Positions 15,273 to 23,573 of a DNA stretch of 64,000 nucleotides are shown one piece after another. The notes below the pieces were generated by a model. The model was not told the DNA's origin, searched no databases, and saw only the letters and a program-made list of their open reading frames with translations. Where the stretch lies: NCBI RefSeq assembly GCF_006442545.2, contig NZ_CP083952.1, positions 2,721,501 through 2,785,500 on the forward strand. The letters run 5' to 3'. The stretch comes from Mesorhizobium sp. B2-1-8 (GTDB taxonomy: Bacteria; Pseudomonadota; Alphaproteobacteria; Rhizobiales; Rhizobiaceae). The position numbers and the translations under genes are program-made. The stretch's first letter is position 1. Each line of letters begins with the position of its first letter.

Positions 15273-16088
15273 ATGAAAGCACATTCTGGAAAGACCGCGA
15301 TCGTAACCGGAGCTTCTTCCGGCATTGGTCGCGCAAGCGCCGAGGCCTTGGCGCGGGCGGGGTTCACCGTCTTCGGGACAAGCCGCCGGGCGACAGGCAA
15401 TGGCCCAGCAAATGTGTCCATGCTGGCGTGCGACGTGACTGACGGGGACTCGGTCAACGCCCTCGTTTCGAACGTGCTCGCGCAGACCGGTCGGATCGAC
15501 CTGCTGGTCAACAATGCCGGTATCGGCCTGTTGGGAGGCGCCGAAGAGTCCTCCATCGCACAGGTGCAGTCCCTGTTCGACGTCAATCTGTTCGGCGTCA
15601 TCCGCATGACCAATGCGGTGTTGCCGTCGATGCGGCGGCGTGGCCAAGGGCGCGTCGTCAACATCGGCTCGATTCTGGGATTGGTACCCGCGCCATACTC
15701 AGCTCACTACTCGGCGGTGAAGCACGCGCTCGAAGGCTATTCGGAATCGCTCGATCACGAGGTCCGTGCCTTCAATATTCGCGTCTCGGTCATCGAGCCG
15801 GCATTCGTGCGTACCGTCTTCGACCAGAACGGAATCGAGCCGGATTCCCTGTTGAAAGAATACGATCAGGCGCGAACCGGGTTCAAGGCGCTGCTTGCCG
15901 ATGTGATGCCCAAAGCCGATCGGCCAGAAATAGTGGCGGATGCGGTGGTCGAGGCGGCGACCGATGCCAGTCCGCGGCGGCGCTATACCGTCGGCAAGGC
16001 AGCGCGCCAAGTCAGCCTGCTGCGCCGCTTCGCCCCTGCCGGGATGTTCGACAAGACCTTGCGCAAGCAGTTCCGTTTGCCGGTCTGA
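15273..16088 (+). CDS. Short-chain dehydrogenase/reductase (classical SDR)
   Basis: A 271-residue NAD(P)-dependent oxidoreductase. The cofactor motif is TGASSGIGRAS (about 10-20); NNAG follows in LLVNNAGIGLL; the catalytic residues are Ser in GSILGLVPAPYSAHYSAVKH with the YxxxK motif (YSAVK). The C-terminus is shortened relative to fatty-acid-metabolism SDRs, with RRYTVGKAARQVSLLRRFAP, similar to oxidoreductases of unknown substrate regulated by TetR proteins. The ATG at 15273 follows GGAGCG. It is downstream of the paired operator and upstream of the zinc-independent alcohol dehydrogenase, so it is probably co-regulated with both. Confidence 0.92.
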   Translation: MKAHSGKTAIVTGASSGIGRASAEALARAGFTVFGTSRRATGNGPANVSMLACDVTDGDSVNALVSNVLAQTGRIDLLVNNAGIGLLGGAEESSIAQVQSLFDVNLFGVIRMTNAVLPSMRRRGQGRVVNIGSILGLVPAPYSAHYSAVKHALEGYSESLDHEVRAFNIRVSVIEPAFVRTVFDQNGIEPDSLLKEYDQARTGFKALLADVMPKADRPEIVADAVVEAATDASPRRRYTVGKAARQVSLLRRFAPAGMFDKTLRKQFRLPV

Positions 16089-16197
16089 ATGCCAACAAGG
16101 CGAAGGATTTCACGCGCATGCGACACGCAACCACGACAAACCTGGTCAAGCCGGCCTGTTTCGTGCCGGACATCGAGAAAGATTTCAGAAAGCGAAT

Positions 16198-17202
16198 ATG
16201 ATGAAAGCCTTCGTCGTCGACAAATATCAGAAAAAAGGCGCGCTGCGGCTTGCCGACATGCCGCAGCCGGAGCTGGGAGACAATGATGTCCTGGTAGAAA
16301 TCCACGCCGCCGGCGTGAACCTTCTGGATTCCAAAGTCCGGGACGGAGAGTTCAAACCCCTGCTGCCCTATCGGCCACCCTTCATCCTGGGCCACGACGT
16401 GGCCGGCATCGTCGTACGGGCCGGATCGAAGGTCCGCAAGTTCAAAGCCGGCGACGAAGTCTATGCGCGGCCGCGCGATGGCCGGATCGGGACTTTCGCC
16501 GAACTCATCGCCATGGATGAGGCCGACGTGGCCCCGAAGCCAAAAAATCTCAGCATGGAGGAGGCCGCTTCCATTCCGTTGGTCGGCCTGACCGCTTGGC
16601 AGGTGCTGGTCGAAAGGGCAGGGCTGAGGAAAGGCCAGAAGGTCTTCATCCAGGCCGGCTCCGGCGGGGTGGGCACGTTTGCCATCCAACTGGCGAAGCA
16701 TCTCGGCGCGACGGTTGCGACAACGGCGAGCGCGGCGAGTACGGATTTGATGAAAAGTCTCGGCGCCGATGTCGTCGTCGACTATCGCAAGGACGATTTC
16801 GAGAAGGTCCTGCAGGGCTACGATGTCGTCGTGAACAGCCAGGATGCCAAGACGCTCGAAAAATCGCTGCGCGTGCTGAAGCGGGGCGGGAAGCTGATAT
16901 CCATTTCCGGTCCGCCGGATCCCGAGTTCGCCAGGAAGCAAGGCCTGAACATCGTGCTGAAGCTGGTGCTGCGGCTGCTTAGTCTCGGCATACGCCGCAG
17001 GGCCAAACGCGCCGGTGTGGACTATTCCTTCCTGTTCATGTGGGCGCAGGGCGACCAGCTGAGCCGGATCACGTCGCTCATCGAAACCGGCGTCATACGT
17101 CCCGTCATGGACCGGACTTTTCCGTTCGAACAGACCAACGAGGCCTTGGCCTATGTCGAAACGGGACGTGCCAAGGGCAAGGTGGTCGTGAAGGTCAGAT
17201 AA
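16198..17202 (+). CDS. MDR-family NADP-dependent alcohol dehydrogenase / quinone reductase
   Basis: A 334-residue medium-chain dehydrogenase. The GroES-like N-terminal domain has GHDVAGIVV (about 60-68) and lacks the structural zinc Cys cluster, which points to the quinone oxidoreductase or zinc-independent subgroup. The Rossmann motif is AGSGGVGTFAIQLAKHLGA (about 150-170). A conserved KGKVVVKV tail ends the protein. The start could be either of two adjacent ATGs (16198 or 16201). It follows the SDR gene by 109 bp on the same strand and is probably in the same TetR-controlled unit, suggesting a stress response to reactive carbonyls or quinones. Confidence 0.9.
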   Translation: MMKAFVVDKYQKKGALRLADMPQPELGDNDVLVEIHAAGVNLLDSKVRDGEFKPLLPYRPPFILGHDVAGIVVRAGSKVRKFKAGDEVYARPRDGRIGTFAELIAMDEADVAPKPKNLSMEEAASIPLVGLTAWQVLVERAGLRKGQKVFIQAGSGGVGTFAIQLAKHLGATVATTASAASTDLMKSLGADVVVDYRKDDFEKVLQGYDVVVNSQDAKTLEKSLRVLKRGGKLISISGPPDPEFARKQGLNIVLKLVLRLLSLGIRRRAKRAGVDYSFLFMWAQGDQLSRITSLIETGVIRPVMDRTFPFEQTNEALAYVETGRAKGKVVVKVR

Positions 17203-17258
17203 GACAGTCGGGAGCCGCAGGCCCAATTTTGCGGCGATGCCCGGTTCTCCGGCCGGCG

Positions 17259-17924
17259 CTAGCCCGCCGGCCCTGTCTCGACCTCCTGGAGATAAAAAAC
17301 CTTGCTCGGCTGCAGGTGGTCGACGCAGAGTTGCGCCAGCACCCAGTTGTCGCTGCGTTTCAGCGCCTCGATCATCATCAAGTGGTGCTGGCGCGAGATG
17401 TCGAGCTTGTCCCGGTCGGCCAGCGAATTGGCCCGTACCGGCAGGCTGAGGCGCATATAGTGCTCGATCGAGGATACCAGATAGGCATTGCCGCAGGCCG
17501 AGAACATGGTGAGGTGGAAACGGTCATTGGCCTCGTGGATGCCTCTGAGATAGCCGGCGTCGACATGGCCGCTGTAGACGTGGTGGATCGCGGTCAATTC
17601 GGCGATCAGCGCGTCGCTCGCCGGCAAGCGGATCATCAGCGCGGCCTGGCGCTGCAGCATCTCGCGCACCTCGTAGATCTGGCGCACTTCCTCGGGCGCG
17701 AGCCGGCGCACCATGGCGCCCTTGTTGCGCTCGCGCGTGGCGACGCCGAGCCTTTCCAATTGGTACAAGGCCTGGCGAATGGTGTGGCGCGAGACCGGGA
17801 AGCGGGCCAGAAGCACGTCCTCGACCAGGCGCGTGCCGGGCGCCAGCCGGCCGAAGATGATGTCTTCCTCCAGCGCGTGGACGATATCGGCTTCCTTGCC
17901 GCCATAGTCGACCGTGTTGAGCAT
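17259..17924 (-). CDS. GntR family regulator (FCD/FadR subgroup)
   Basis: A 221-residue transcription regulator. The winged helix spans about 10-75 (ADIVHALEEDIIFGRLAPGT, RFPVSRHTIRQALYQLERLG). The all-helical FCD ligand domain follows, with the metal-binding pattern DRFHLTMFSACGN (Asp/His) and QHHLMMIEAL (His). Such proteins sense small carboxylic acids. The ATG at 17924 has GAGAGGG upstream; the frame stays open upstream but reads as poor protein there. It sits between the alcohol dehydrogenase and a D-2-hydroxyacid dehydrogenase on its own strand, and may control the latter. Confidence 0.9.
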   Translation of the reverse strand: MLNTVDYGGKEADIVHALEEDIIFGRLAPGTRLVEDVLLARFPVSRHTIRQALYQLERLGVATRERNKGAMVRRLAPEEVRQIYEVREMLQRQAALMIRLPASDALIAELTAIHHVYSGHVDAGYLRGIHEANDRFHLTMFSACGNAYLVSSIEHYMRLSLPVRANSLADRDKLDISRQHHLMMIEALKRSDNWVLAQLCVDHLQPSKVFYLQEVETGPAG

Positions 17925-18441
17925 CGCGACCCTCTCGTTGGCCAAATCATCATTGGCCCCCACCACTCTAGCCTTCGCGCGCGAAGCTGGCCACAAGCTG
18001 GTCGAGGCGCGGGTCGTCGAGGCTGACGACGCCGGACATCGGCATCGCCTGCCGCAGCTGATCCCGCCGACTTCCTGGCGCATGAGGACCGGCAGGCAAA
18101 CCGGCCCGCTCCGGTCAGGACGCTGCCAATATCGCTGCTTGCGGGCCGACATGGAAAGGCCCGCCACCGACGCGACTCGTGACGGGCCTTCTGGAGTACG
18201 CCGGGCTTCCCACCGCCCGGCCATTTGCAAAACCTGCCGGCGGCGCGATCGTTCCTATCCCCGTATAAAAATCATAGAACCGACGGGGCAGACCGCCGTC
18301 ACGGACGACAGCTTGTCGCGCTTCACCAGAGGCGGCTTCTGATAGGTTTTTTCATGTGAATTCCCCGATACGCCGGAGAAAGCGCCCGCACCGGGGCTTT
18401 TCAAGCTTTGGCCAAGGTAAGCGTCTCGGCATGGGCCGGGC
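17925..18441. other. Intergenic region, no gene recognised
   Basis: About 515 bp between the GntR gene and the end of the hydroxyacid dehydrogenase gene. It contains frames of biased composition only. GGCCCGCC...GACGGGCCTT (18156-18190) is a possible hairpin, and an AT-rich TTTTTTCATGTGAATTCC patch lies near 18340. I see no RNA gene. Confidence 0.4.
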
Positions 18442-19473
18442 CTAGTTCCTGTCCGACGGCTTCGAGCGCATCCTCGAGACCGTCTCGCGCTCGGCGCGTT
18501 TGGAGCGCATCGGCGGCAGGCCGCGATCGATCAGGTCCATGTCTTCCAACACCATGTCGCCCATGCGCTTGAAGGCGATGTCGAGGGCGCCGGCGCGATG
18601 GGCGGAGCGCAGGAAGCCGGGCAGTGCGCGCACGGGATGGTCGCCCGCCAGCGGCTCTTCGGGGAAGACGTCGCTGGCGGCAAGGATATGGCCGCTCTTC
18701 ACCGCCGCCATCAAGGCGGGGAAATCCACCACGCCGGCACGGCTGAGCAGGATGAAGGCAGCGCCCTTGCGCATCCTGGCGAAAGCATCGGCGCCCAGAA
18801 ACCCCTGGTTCTCGGAGGTCACCGAGGCGACGACGAAAACGAAGTCGCTTTGCGACAGCACCGCGTCCAGCGAGGCCGGCTCGACGCCATTTTCCCTCAG
18901 GATCGACGGCGGCAGCCAGGGGTCGAACACCTTCGTGCGGGTGCGGAAGCCCGACAGCAGGCGGTTGAGCGCGCGGCCGAGGTCGCCGAAGCCGATGATG
19001 CCGACATCGGCGCCCGAAAGCAGCCGCGCGGTCCGGTTGCCGTCGCCGCCCCACAGCTCCTCCCCTTGGCGGAAAGCGAGGTCGGCATCGACGATGCCGC
19101 GGGCAAGGTTGAGCGCCATGGCCAGGCCGAGCTCGGCCACCGGCTCGGCGAAGACCAGGCCCGTGGTGACGACATGGATGCCGCGCGAAAACAGCGTTTC
19201 GTAGGGCATGTTGTCGAGGAGATTGCTCTCGACGTTGAAGACGCAGCGCAGCGCCTTCATCGCTTCAAGCGTCTCGCGCGAGATCGGCGGCTGGCCGACG
19301 ATGTAGCGGGCCTCGGCCAGCACCCCGGCCGGCAGTCGCGCCACGCCGTCCGGCGTCGTCTCGACGATGCGGTAATGCGCCCTGAGCCGCGCCAGCTGCG
19401 GCGGCGTGAAGATCAGCTCGAGCGTGCGCGGCTCGGGCGCGCTGATGACCAGCGGCAAGGCGGTGTCTGACAT
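18442..19473 (-). CDS. D-isomer-specific 2-hydroxyacid dehydrogenase family protein
   Basis: A 343-residue NAD(P)-dependent dehydrogenase of the phosphoglycerate dehydrogenase-like family. The Rossmann motif is VGIIGFGDLGRALNRLL (about 155-171), followed by FDPWLPP. The catalytic Arg lies in VVASVTSENQG...LLSRAGVVD, the Glu in PEEPLAGDHPVR, and the catalytic His in RSAHRAG. The N-terminal substrate domain is typical, with ARYIVGQPPISRETL. GGGAGG lies 9 nt upstream of the ATG. The C-terminus is Arg/Met-rich. The substrate is unknown; the GntR gene downstream may control it. Confidence 0.9.
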   Translation of the reverse strand: MSDTALPLVISAPEPRTLELIFTPPQLARLRAHYRIVETTPDGVARLPAGVLAEARYIVGQPPISRETLEAMKALRCVFNVESNLLDNMPYETLFSRGIHVVTTGLVFAEPVAELGLAMALNLARGIVDADLAFRQGEELWGGDGNRTARLLSGADVGIIGFGDLGRALNRLLSGFRTRTKVFDPWLPPSILRENGVEPASLDAVLSQSDFVFVVASVTSENQGFLGADAFARMRKGAAFILLSRAGVVDFPALMAAVKSGHILAASDVFPEEPLAGDHPVRALPGFLRSAHRAGALDIAFKRMGDMVLEDMDLIDRGLPPMRSKRAERETVSRMRSKPSDRN

Positions 19474-19669
19474 GGCAAGGTCCTCCCGAAGCGGCGTGTG
19501 GCGCTTTCTCGGTCCGAAATCTATCCCGGACTGGCGGATTTAAAAGCATGGTAGACTGATTTACCCGGCGCAGGAGCGTTTCGCTCGAAATCAAGATGGC
19601 CGTCCTGGCACGATTGACATTCGCTGCGAAGCCGGTCTTCTCTGCGGTATCCAAAAGGGGGAATAGCTG

Positions 19670-19756
19670 ATGAAGAAGTACGAGAAGCCGACCTGGCAGA
19701 AGCGCGAACGGCTTTCGGCCGTCACTGCTCAAACTGTATCTTCTACGCTGACCTGA
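19670..19756 (+). CDS. Putative RiPP precursor peptide (28 aa), orphan
   Basis: A 28-residue gene starting MKKYEKPTWQKRER and ending in a Ser/Thr-rich tail (QTVSSTLT). The leader has the YxxPxW/L pattern (Tyr4, Pro7, Trp9) that RRE domains of lasso-type maturation proteins recognise, then LSAVTA with Thr before the presumed cleavage point. This matches the small putative RiPP precursors annotated in rhizobia. AGGGGG lies 10 nt upstream of the ATG. The tail has no Asp or Glu for a lasso isopeptide ring, and no maturation protease, cyclase or transporter is seen within the window. It may be an orphan, a remnant, or modified by enzymes encoded elsewhere. Confidence 0.65.
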   Translation: MKKYEKPTWQKRERLSAVTAQTVSSTLT

Positions 19757-19827
19757 ACGGGTTGGCGAATTCGCTCGCCGAACAAAGGATCGATCGCGCC
19801 TTTTGCTTTTGCGGAAAGAGCAAATCG

Positions 19828-20034
19828 TCACCTCCGCCGCTTTGGCGGTGGGGGCTTCTGTTGCTCGCCGCTCGGCTCGGCGGACAGACGCTGCTTGCGA
19901 AGGCGGGCGGTCTTTGCGTCGCGGGCCTGACGTTCGGCGTCGAGGATGATCCGCGACTCGCGATCCGCTCTCTCAAGCTTCTGCTTGTCGACCAATCGGG
20001 TCACTTCGTTCTCCGGCGGCATGTCACATTCCAT
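19828..20034 (-). CDS. Small charged hypothetical protein
   Basis: A 68-residue soluble, highly charged protein (MPPENEVTRLVDKQKLERAD, then a long helix of Arg, Lys, Glu and Ala, ending in PPPPKRRR). Composition suggests an extended or coiled-coil helix and possible nucleic-acid contact. The start is uncertain: ATG at 20034 or 20022. It forms a minus-strand pair with the small gene at 20089. Family not recognised. Confidence 0.5.
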   Translation of the reverse strand: MECDMPPENEVTRLVDKQKLERADRESRIILDAERQARDAKTARLRKQRLSAEPSGEQQKPPPPKRRR

Positions 20035-20088
20035 AAAACCAACCGTGTGCGGCAAGGTTCCGCCGGATGCCGACTACGAGCGATCGCG

Positions 20089-20292
20089 TCAGGATTTTGC
20101 CTGGCCTGATCGTTCGTGGCGATGACTGGCCTGCCAACTGATGAGTTGGCGCTCGGCCTCGGATATGGTCACGCTCATCAAGCCATCAAATTCGGCCATG
20201 GCGTCCATATGCCCATGATCGATTATGGATTTGCGAAGAGTGCGCATCGCCAGAATGGCATCCTGCAACGCGCGGTCGATATTCTTGACCAT
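20089..20292 (-). CDS. Small hypothetical protein (67 aa)
   Basis: A 67-residue helical protein beginning MVKNIDRALQDAILAMRTLR and containing ISEAERQLISWQASHRHE. No signal peptide or membrane segment. The ATG at 20292 is chosen because AGGAG lies 8 nt upstream. It precedes the other small gene at 19828 and may be co-transcribed with it. Family not recognised. Confidence 0.6.
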   Translation of the reverse strand: MVKNIDRALQDAILAMRTLRKSIIDHGHMDAMAEFDGLMSVTISEAERQLISWQASHRHERSGQAKS

Positions 20293-20479
20293 GACAGGAT
20301 CTCCTGCGGGCATAACCTGTCGGCGCACCGCTTGTTCCGACTGAACGGCACTGGATCCGCTTTTTTTCAGCGCTATCTCATTATCTTGGTGAAGGCCGCA
20401 GGGTTGGAGAGGGGAAGCGGTGCTACCCTTACGGCAGCACCGGCAAGTTCCTTCGATGACGATGAAGGTGGGAGGCTGC

Positions 20480-21688
20480 TCAGGCCACGCCCGGCTCCCG
20501 CCGCAATCCCAAATGGGCTACCTTGCGTCCGATGATCATCAGCTGGCGTGCCGTGTTGTTACGCAGGCGCCGCGCGCGCCATTCCAGTCCGGTCTCGGTG
20601 GTGATCTGCCTGGCATAGACGCTCACGCGCATGCCGGCCTCATCGGAAGCGACCTTGACCGGATCGTCGTAAAAAGTCCCGATCTTGTCAGACGCCATGC
20701 CTGGTGTTTCCAGCCAGCGTGGAATGTGGACGGAATGGAGCTGATCGACGTCGATCATGACCCGCCCTATGCCGACCCCCGGCGTCGGGCATGTCGTACA
20801 GAACGCGTCGCCAATGAAGACGACCCCGTCGCGGCGATGGCCCTGCGTCGTGGTCAGATTGATCTGCCGGACCTCGACGGGACTCGCGACGGCGAAGTTG
20901 CCGCACTGCGCCGATATTTCGGGCATCAGCTCGCAAAGCATCTTTTGCGGATCGGCCCGGAAATCCCTCGTCCATTGGTCGGCGACGGTATGATAGACGA
21001 ACATGTTGGCCCGCATCTTGTCGCCGAGGGGAAAAACGGTGATGTAGGCGACGCGATCCGAAGGCCGCTTGCCGTAGCAGGTGACGGCCCGAAAGCCGCA
21101 GTCGCGCTGGGAGATGGCGAGGTCGAAGCCCATCGACAGCGAATGGGCTTTCGATTGCTCGACGCGCTCGACGCCGATGGCGCGGCGCACCGCTTCGCTG
21201 TGACCGGTGGCCACCACCAGGAGGCGTGCATCGATGATCCTGCCGTCGGTGAGCACAAGGCGCTGCCAGTCCGGTCCGGTCGAGATCTCGGCGACCTTGC
21301 CGACCGTAAGCGGCACTTGCGGTGGAAGGGCGTCACGAAGCCCGTTGATCAGCGCGCCATAGGAAAATGCATACTCCGGCCTGCGCTCACGCGCGAACAG
21401 CTGGCCGAGGCGGAAGACATGGATATCGTCGAACGGGGTGACGAGACGCATGATCGTTTCGTCGAGGCCGAGCTTCTTGAATAGCCGTATCTGATCGGTA
21501 CCGATCTTCTCGGCCCGGAACTCGTCGTGATGAACCCGGTGCGGATCGATCAGCGCCACCTTGCGGCCGGCTTTTCCCAAAGCGGTTGCCAGCGTGGTGC
21601 CGGCCATTCCGGCGCCAACGATCGCCACATCGACCTCGGCCGGGACAGCCTCGATGGTGTTCATCTCGCTGCCCTTCATGCTAGTCAT
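20480..21688 (-). CDS. FAD-dependent oxidoreductase/monooxygenase
   Basis: A 402-residue flavoprotein of the FAD_binding_3 (PHBH-like) class. FAD binding: VDVAIVGAGMAGTTLATAL (about 22-40, GxGxxG), a second motif DARLLVVATGHSEAVR (DG-type region), and GVVFIGDAFCTTCPTPGVGIG (GD motif with the pyrophosphate-binding loop, about 300-320). Such enzymes hydroxylate aromatic or polyketide-like substrates, or oxidise quinols. Two starts are plausible: ATG at 21688 with GGAGAAGGA 5 nt upstream, or 21664. The gene is isolated and transcribed towards two small hypothetical genes. Substrate not inferable. Confidence 0.88.
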   Translation of the reverse strand: MTSMKGSEMNTIEAVPAEVDVAIVGAGMAGTTLATALGKAGRKVALIDPHRVHHDEFRAEKIGTDQIRLFKKLGLDETIMRLVTPFDDIHVFRLGQLFARERRPEYAFSYGALINGLRDALPPQVPLTVGKVAEISTGPDWQRLVLTDGRIIDARLLVVATGHSEAVRRAIGVERVEQSKAHSLSMGFDLAISQRDCGFRAVTCYGKRPSDRVAYITVFPLGDKMRANMFVYHTVADQWTRDFRADPQKMLCELMPEISAQCGNFAVASPVEVRQINLTTTQGHRRDGVVFIGDAFCTTCPTPGVGIGRVMIDVDQLHSVHIPRWLETPGMASDKIGTFYDDPVKVASDEAGMRVSVYARQITTETGLEWRARRLRNNTARQLMIIGRKVAHLGLRREPGVA

Positions 21689-21782
21689 CGTCCTTCTCCA
21701 CAAGCTGTGGCGGAAAATATCTTCCAGACGTAATCAACCTCAAGCAACCAGCGCGGGTGGCTGCTAGCAACAAACGTTTAGG

Positions 21783-23306
21783 TTAACTACGCCTCTTCTG
21801 CTTCCAGCGCGGCGCGATCGCCGAGCCATCGATGAATTCCAGGCCGCCCGCCTCGTTGAGCGTGTGCAGCTTACGCCCACTCCATAGCGCCCCGGGGGTT
21901 AAGATCGTCTCGACACGCTGGTCCATGCCGTTCAAATCAAGGTGAGTTACGCGTGCGATGCCAAGCGCGCCGCCGTAGCTCCTGCGGCAGTCCTGCACCG
22001 GGCGCAGCAATTGGCCATCACGTTCCACCATGCGGCCGGCCGGTCGCGCCGAGGCGATGTCGATCAGCACCGGATTTTTGGGATGCGGTGTCCACGGGCC
22101 GCGAAAGTTCGGCGCCGACCACAGATGCAGCGCGTCGGAGAAGGCGCCGCCGCCATCCCGGGCGATGCCTTCACTGTCCCGGACGGTGGCGAACATCCAC
22201 CATGAGCCGCCATGCTCGACCAAGGTGGCGTCGCTGGCGACGATATCGGACAGCAGCGTCGCTTCCTTGACCCATCCGCCGGGGAAGGCGGTGGCGCGGT
22301 AGAGATCCACGGTGCGGTTGGCGCAGCTCTCCGGCACCATCCAGACCTCGCCGTCACGCTCGAAGACGAAGGGGTAGGAAAGATGGTAGGGCAGGTCGAG
22401 CACAGGCTCCGGGCGGCCGATCGGCCCCGACGGGCCGAACGGCACGGCGGAGATGACGGCTCTGCCGAGACGGTGGATATAGTCCTCGACGAACAGGGTT
22501 ACCTGTCCCCGGTAAAGGATCGGGAACGGGTCGGCGTAGAAGCGGCTGCCATCATCGGGCAGCTCTTGCCAGCCCGATTCCGGATGCGCGCGCAGGTCGA
22601 ACAGATCCCGCCCTCCCGTCTCGCGCCAGCCGACCTTCCAGTGCGGGGCGTTGTAGCAGAGATGATAGATCTTCTGGACGATGCGCCGCGCCAGCGCCTT
22701 GCCTGCCTTTACGCCGAGCTTGCCGGCCGAGGGCAGCGACGGCGCGGCCCTGCCGTCCGCCGGCTCGGGCAGGACGGGCAGGGCGCCGCGTGCAGCGCCC
22801 GTCACCGCCGCCAGGATCAGGCTTGCCGTGCGCGCCAGCATATCCTGGAACGATGCGAGCGCGATGCCGCCATATTCGGTTCCGAGCCGTGCTTCGGCGA
22901 CCACGGCGCCGTTCTCCTCGATGCGGGCCAGCGGGGTCCGGCCATCGAGGATCGACGCCAAAAGGGCCGCTTCGCCGCCGGCGCCGTCATAGGTCACACG
23001 CCAGACGCGCGTTCCTTCCAGTTGCACGTCGCCGCGGAGGTCGAGCACGAGGTCGGGCGAGGCGGGAGGCTGCGTGCGCCAGGCTGCCAGCGCCGACAGC
23101 GGCAGGCGCTTGGCCAGCCCGTCCGCGGGCAAGCCATGGATGACCGTTTCAAGCTGGAACAGCGCAGCGACGCTGCCTGGAATGCTGCTCCCGCCTGGGC
23201 GTGCGTCGACGCAAACCTCGACATCCGTGAGCGCGGCCAGGCGCTGCAACAGCAGCAGGTGAAAAGCACGGAGGCAGTCGCTGTCCAGGCGCAGGCTCAC
23301 CTGCAT
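21783..23306 (-). CDS. GINT1-like glycosyltransferase of the polysaccharide locus
   Basis: A 507-residue protein. Residues 225-490 resemble the N-terminal domain of plant glucosamine inositolphosphorylceramide transferase 1, a beta-propeller-like fold: FYADPFPI, LFVEDYIHRLG, YHLSYPFVFERDGEVWMVPES, DATLVEHGGSWWMFA, HLWSAPNFRGPWTPHPKNPV and LRPVQDCRRSYGGAL. Residues 1-200 resemble formyltransferase/glycosyltransferase-like N-termini seen with this domain. AGGGGTG precedes the ATG. It is divergent from the Wzz/ExoP-like gene, with a 267-bp AT-rich promoter region between. It probably adds a sugar to the polysaccharide repeat or a lipid anchor; the reaction is unknown. Confidence 0.75.
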   Translation of the reverse strand: MQVSLRLDSDCLRAFHLLLLQRLAALTDVEVCVDARPGGSSIPGSVAALFQLETVIHGLPADGLAKRLPLSALAAWRTQPPASPDLVLDLRGDVQLEGTRVWRVTYDGAGGEAALLASILDGRTPLARIEENGAVVAEARLGTEYGGIALASFQDMLARTASLILAAVTGAARGALPVLPEPADGRAAPSLPSAGKLGVKAGKALARRIVQKIYHLCYNAPHWKVGWRETGGRDLFDLRAHPESGWQELPDDGSRFYADPFPILYRGQVTLFVEDYIHRLGRAVISAVPFGPSGPIGRPEPVLDLPYHLSYPFVFERDGEVWMVPESCANRTVDLYRATAFPGGWVKEATLLSDIVASDATLVEHGGSWWMFATVRDSEGIARDGGGAFSDALHLWSAPNFRGPWTPHPKNPVLIDIASARPAGRMVERDGQLLRPVQDCRRSYGGALGIARVTHLDLNGMDQRVETILTPGALWSGRKLHTLNEAGGLEFIDGSAIAPRWKQKRRS

Positions 23307-23573
23307 GTCGCACCCCTAGAATTCTGATGTTCGGTAACTGGCCGGTGTTCGATTTTTGGGCACGAGAGGTGGGCGACGGTTGGATTGGAGACCGATGTTT
23401 GCTCCATTTCCATTCGTTTCCCGCTCGCTTGCGCCCTGTCAACACGACCCGTGCCTCTGCTACGCAAACTCCGTGCCAAAAATCAGAAGAGCTCCCAACA
23501 TAATTAACAGTGTTTTAACAGTTGGAGTAATAGCTAGGCTGAAGCCGCAATTTAATCTTTTGGGGCATATGGA
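23307..23573. promoter_or_regulatory. Divergent promoter region of the polysaccharide locus
   Basis: About 267 bp, markedly AT-rich at 23490-23560 (AACATAATTAACAGTGTTTT), between the divergent GINT1-like and Wzz/ExoP-like genes. No operator could be assigned. A 23-codon Cys-rich frame at 23569-23640 overlaps the 5-prime end of the Wzz gene. Confidence 0.5.

Noticed and set aside
15940..16197. Upstream extension of the alcohol dehydrogenase frame
   Set aside because: The extension overlaps the SDR gene and reads poorly; the MDR family starts at MMKAFVV (16198).
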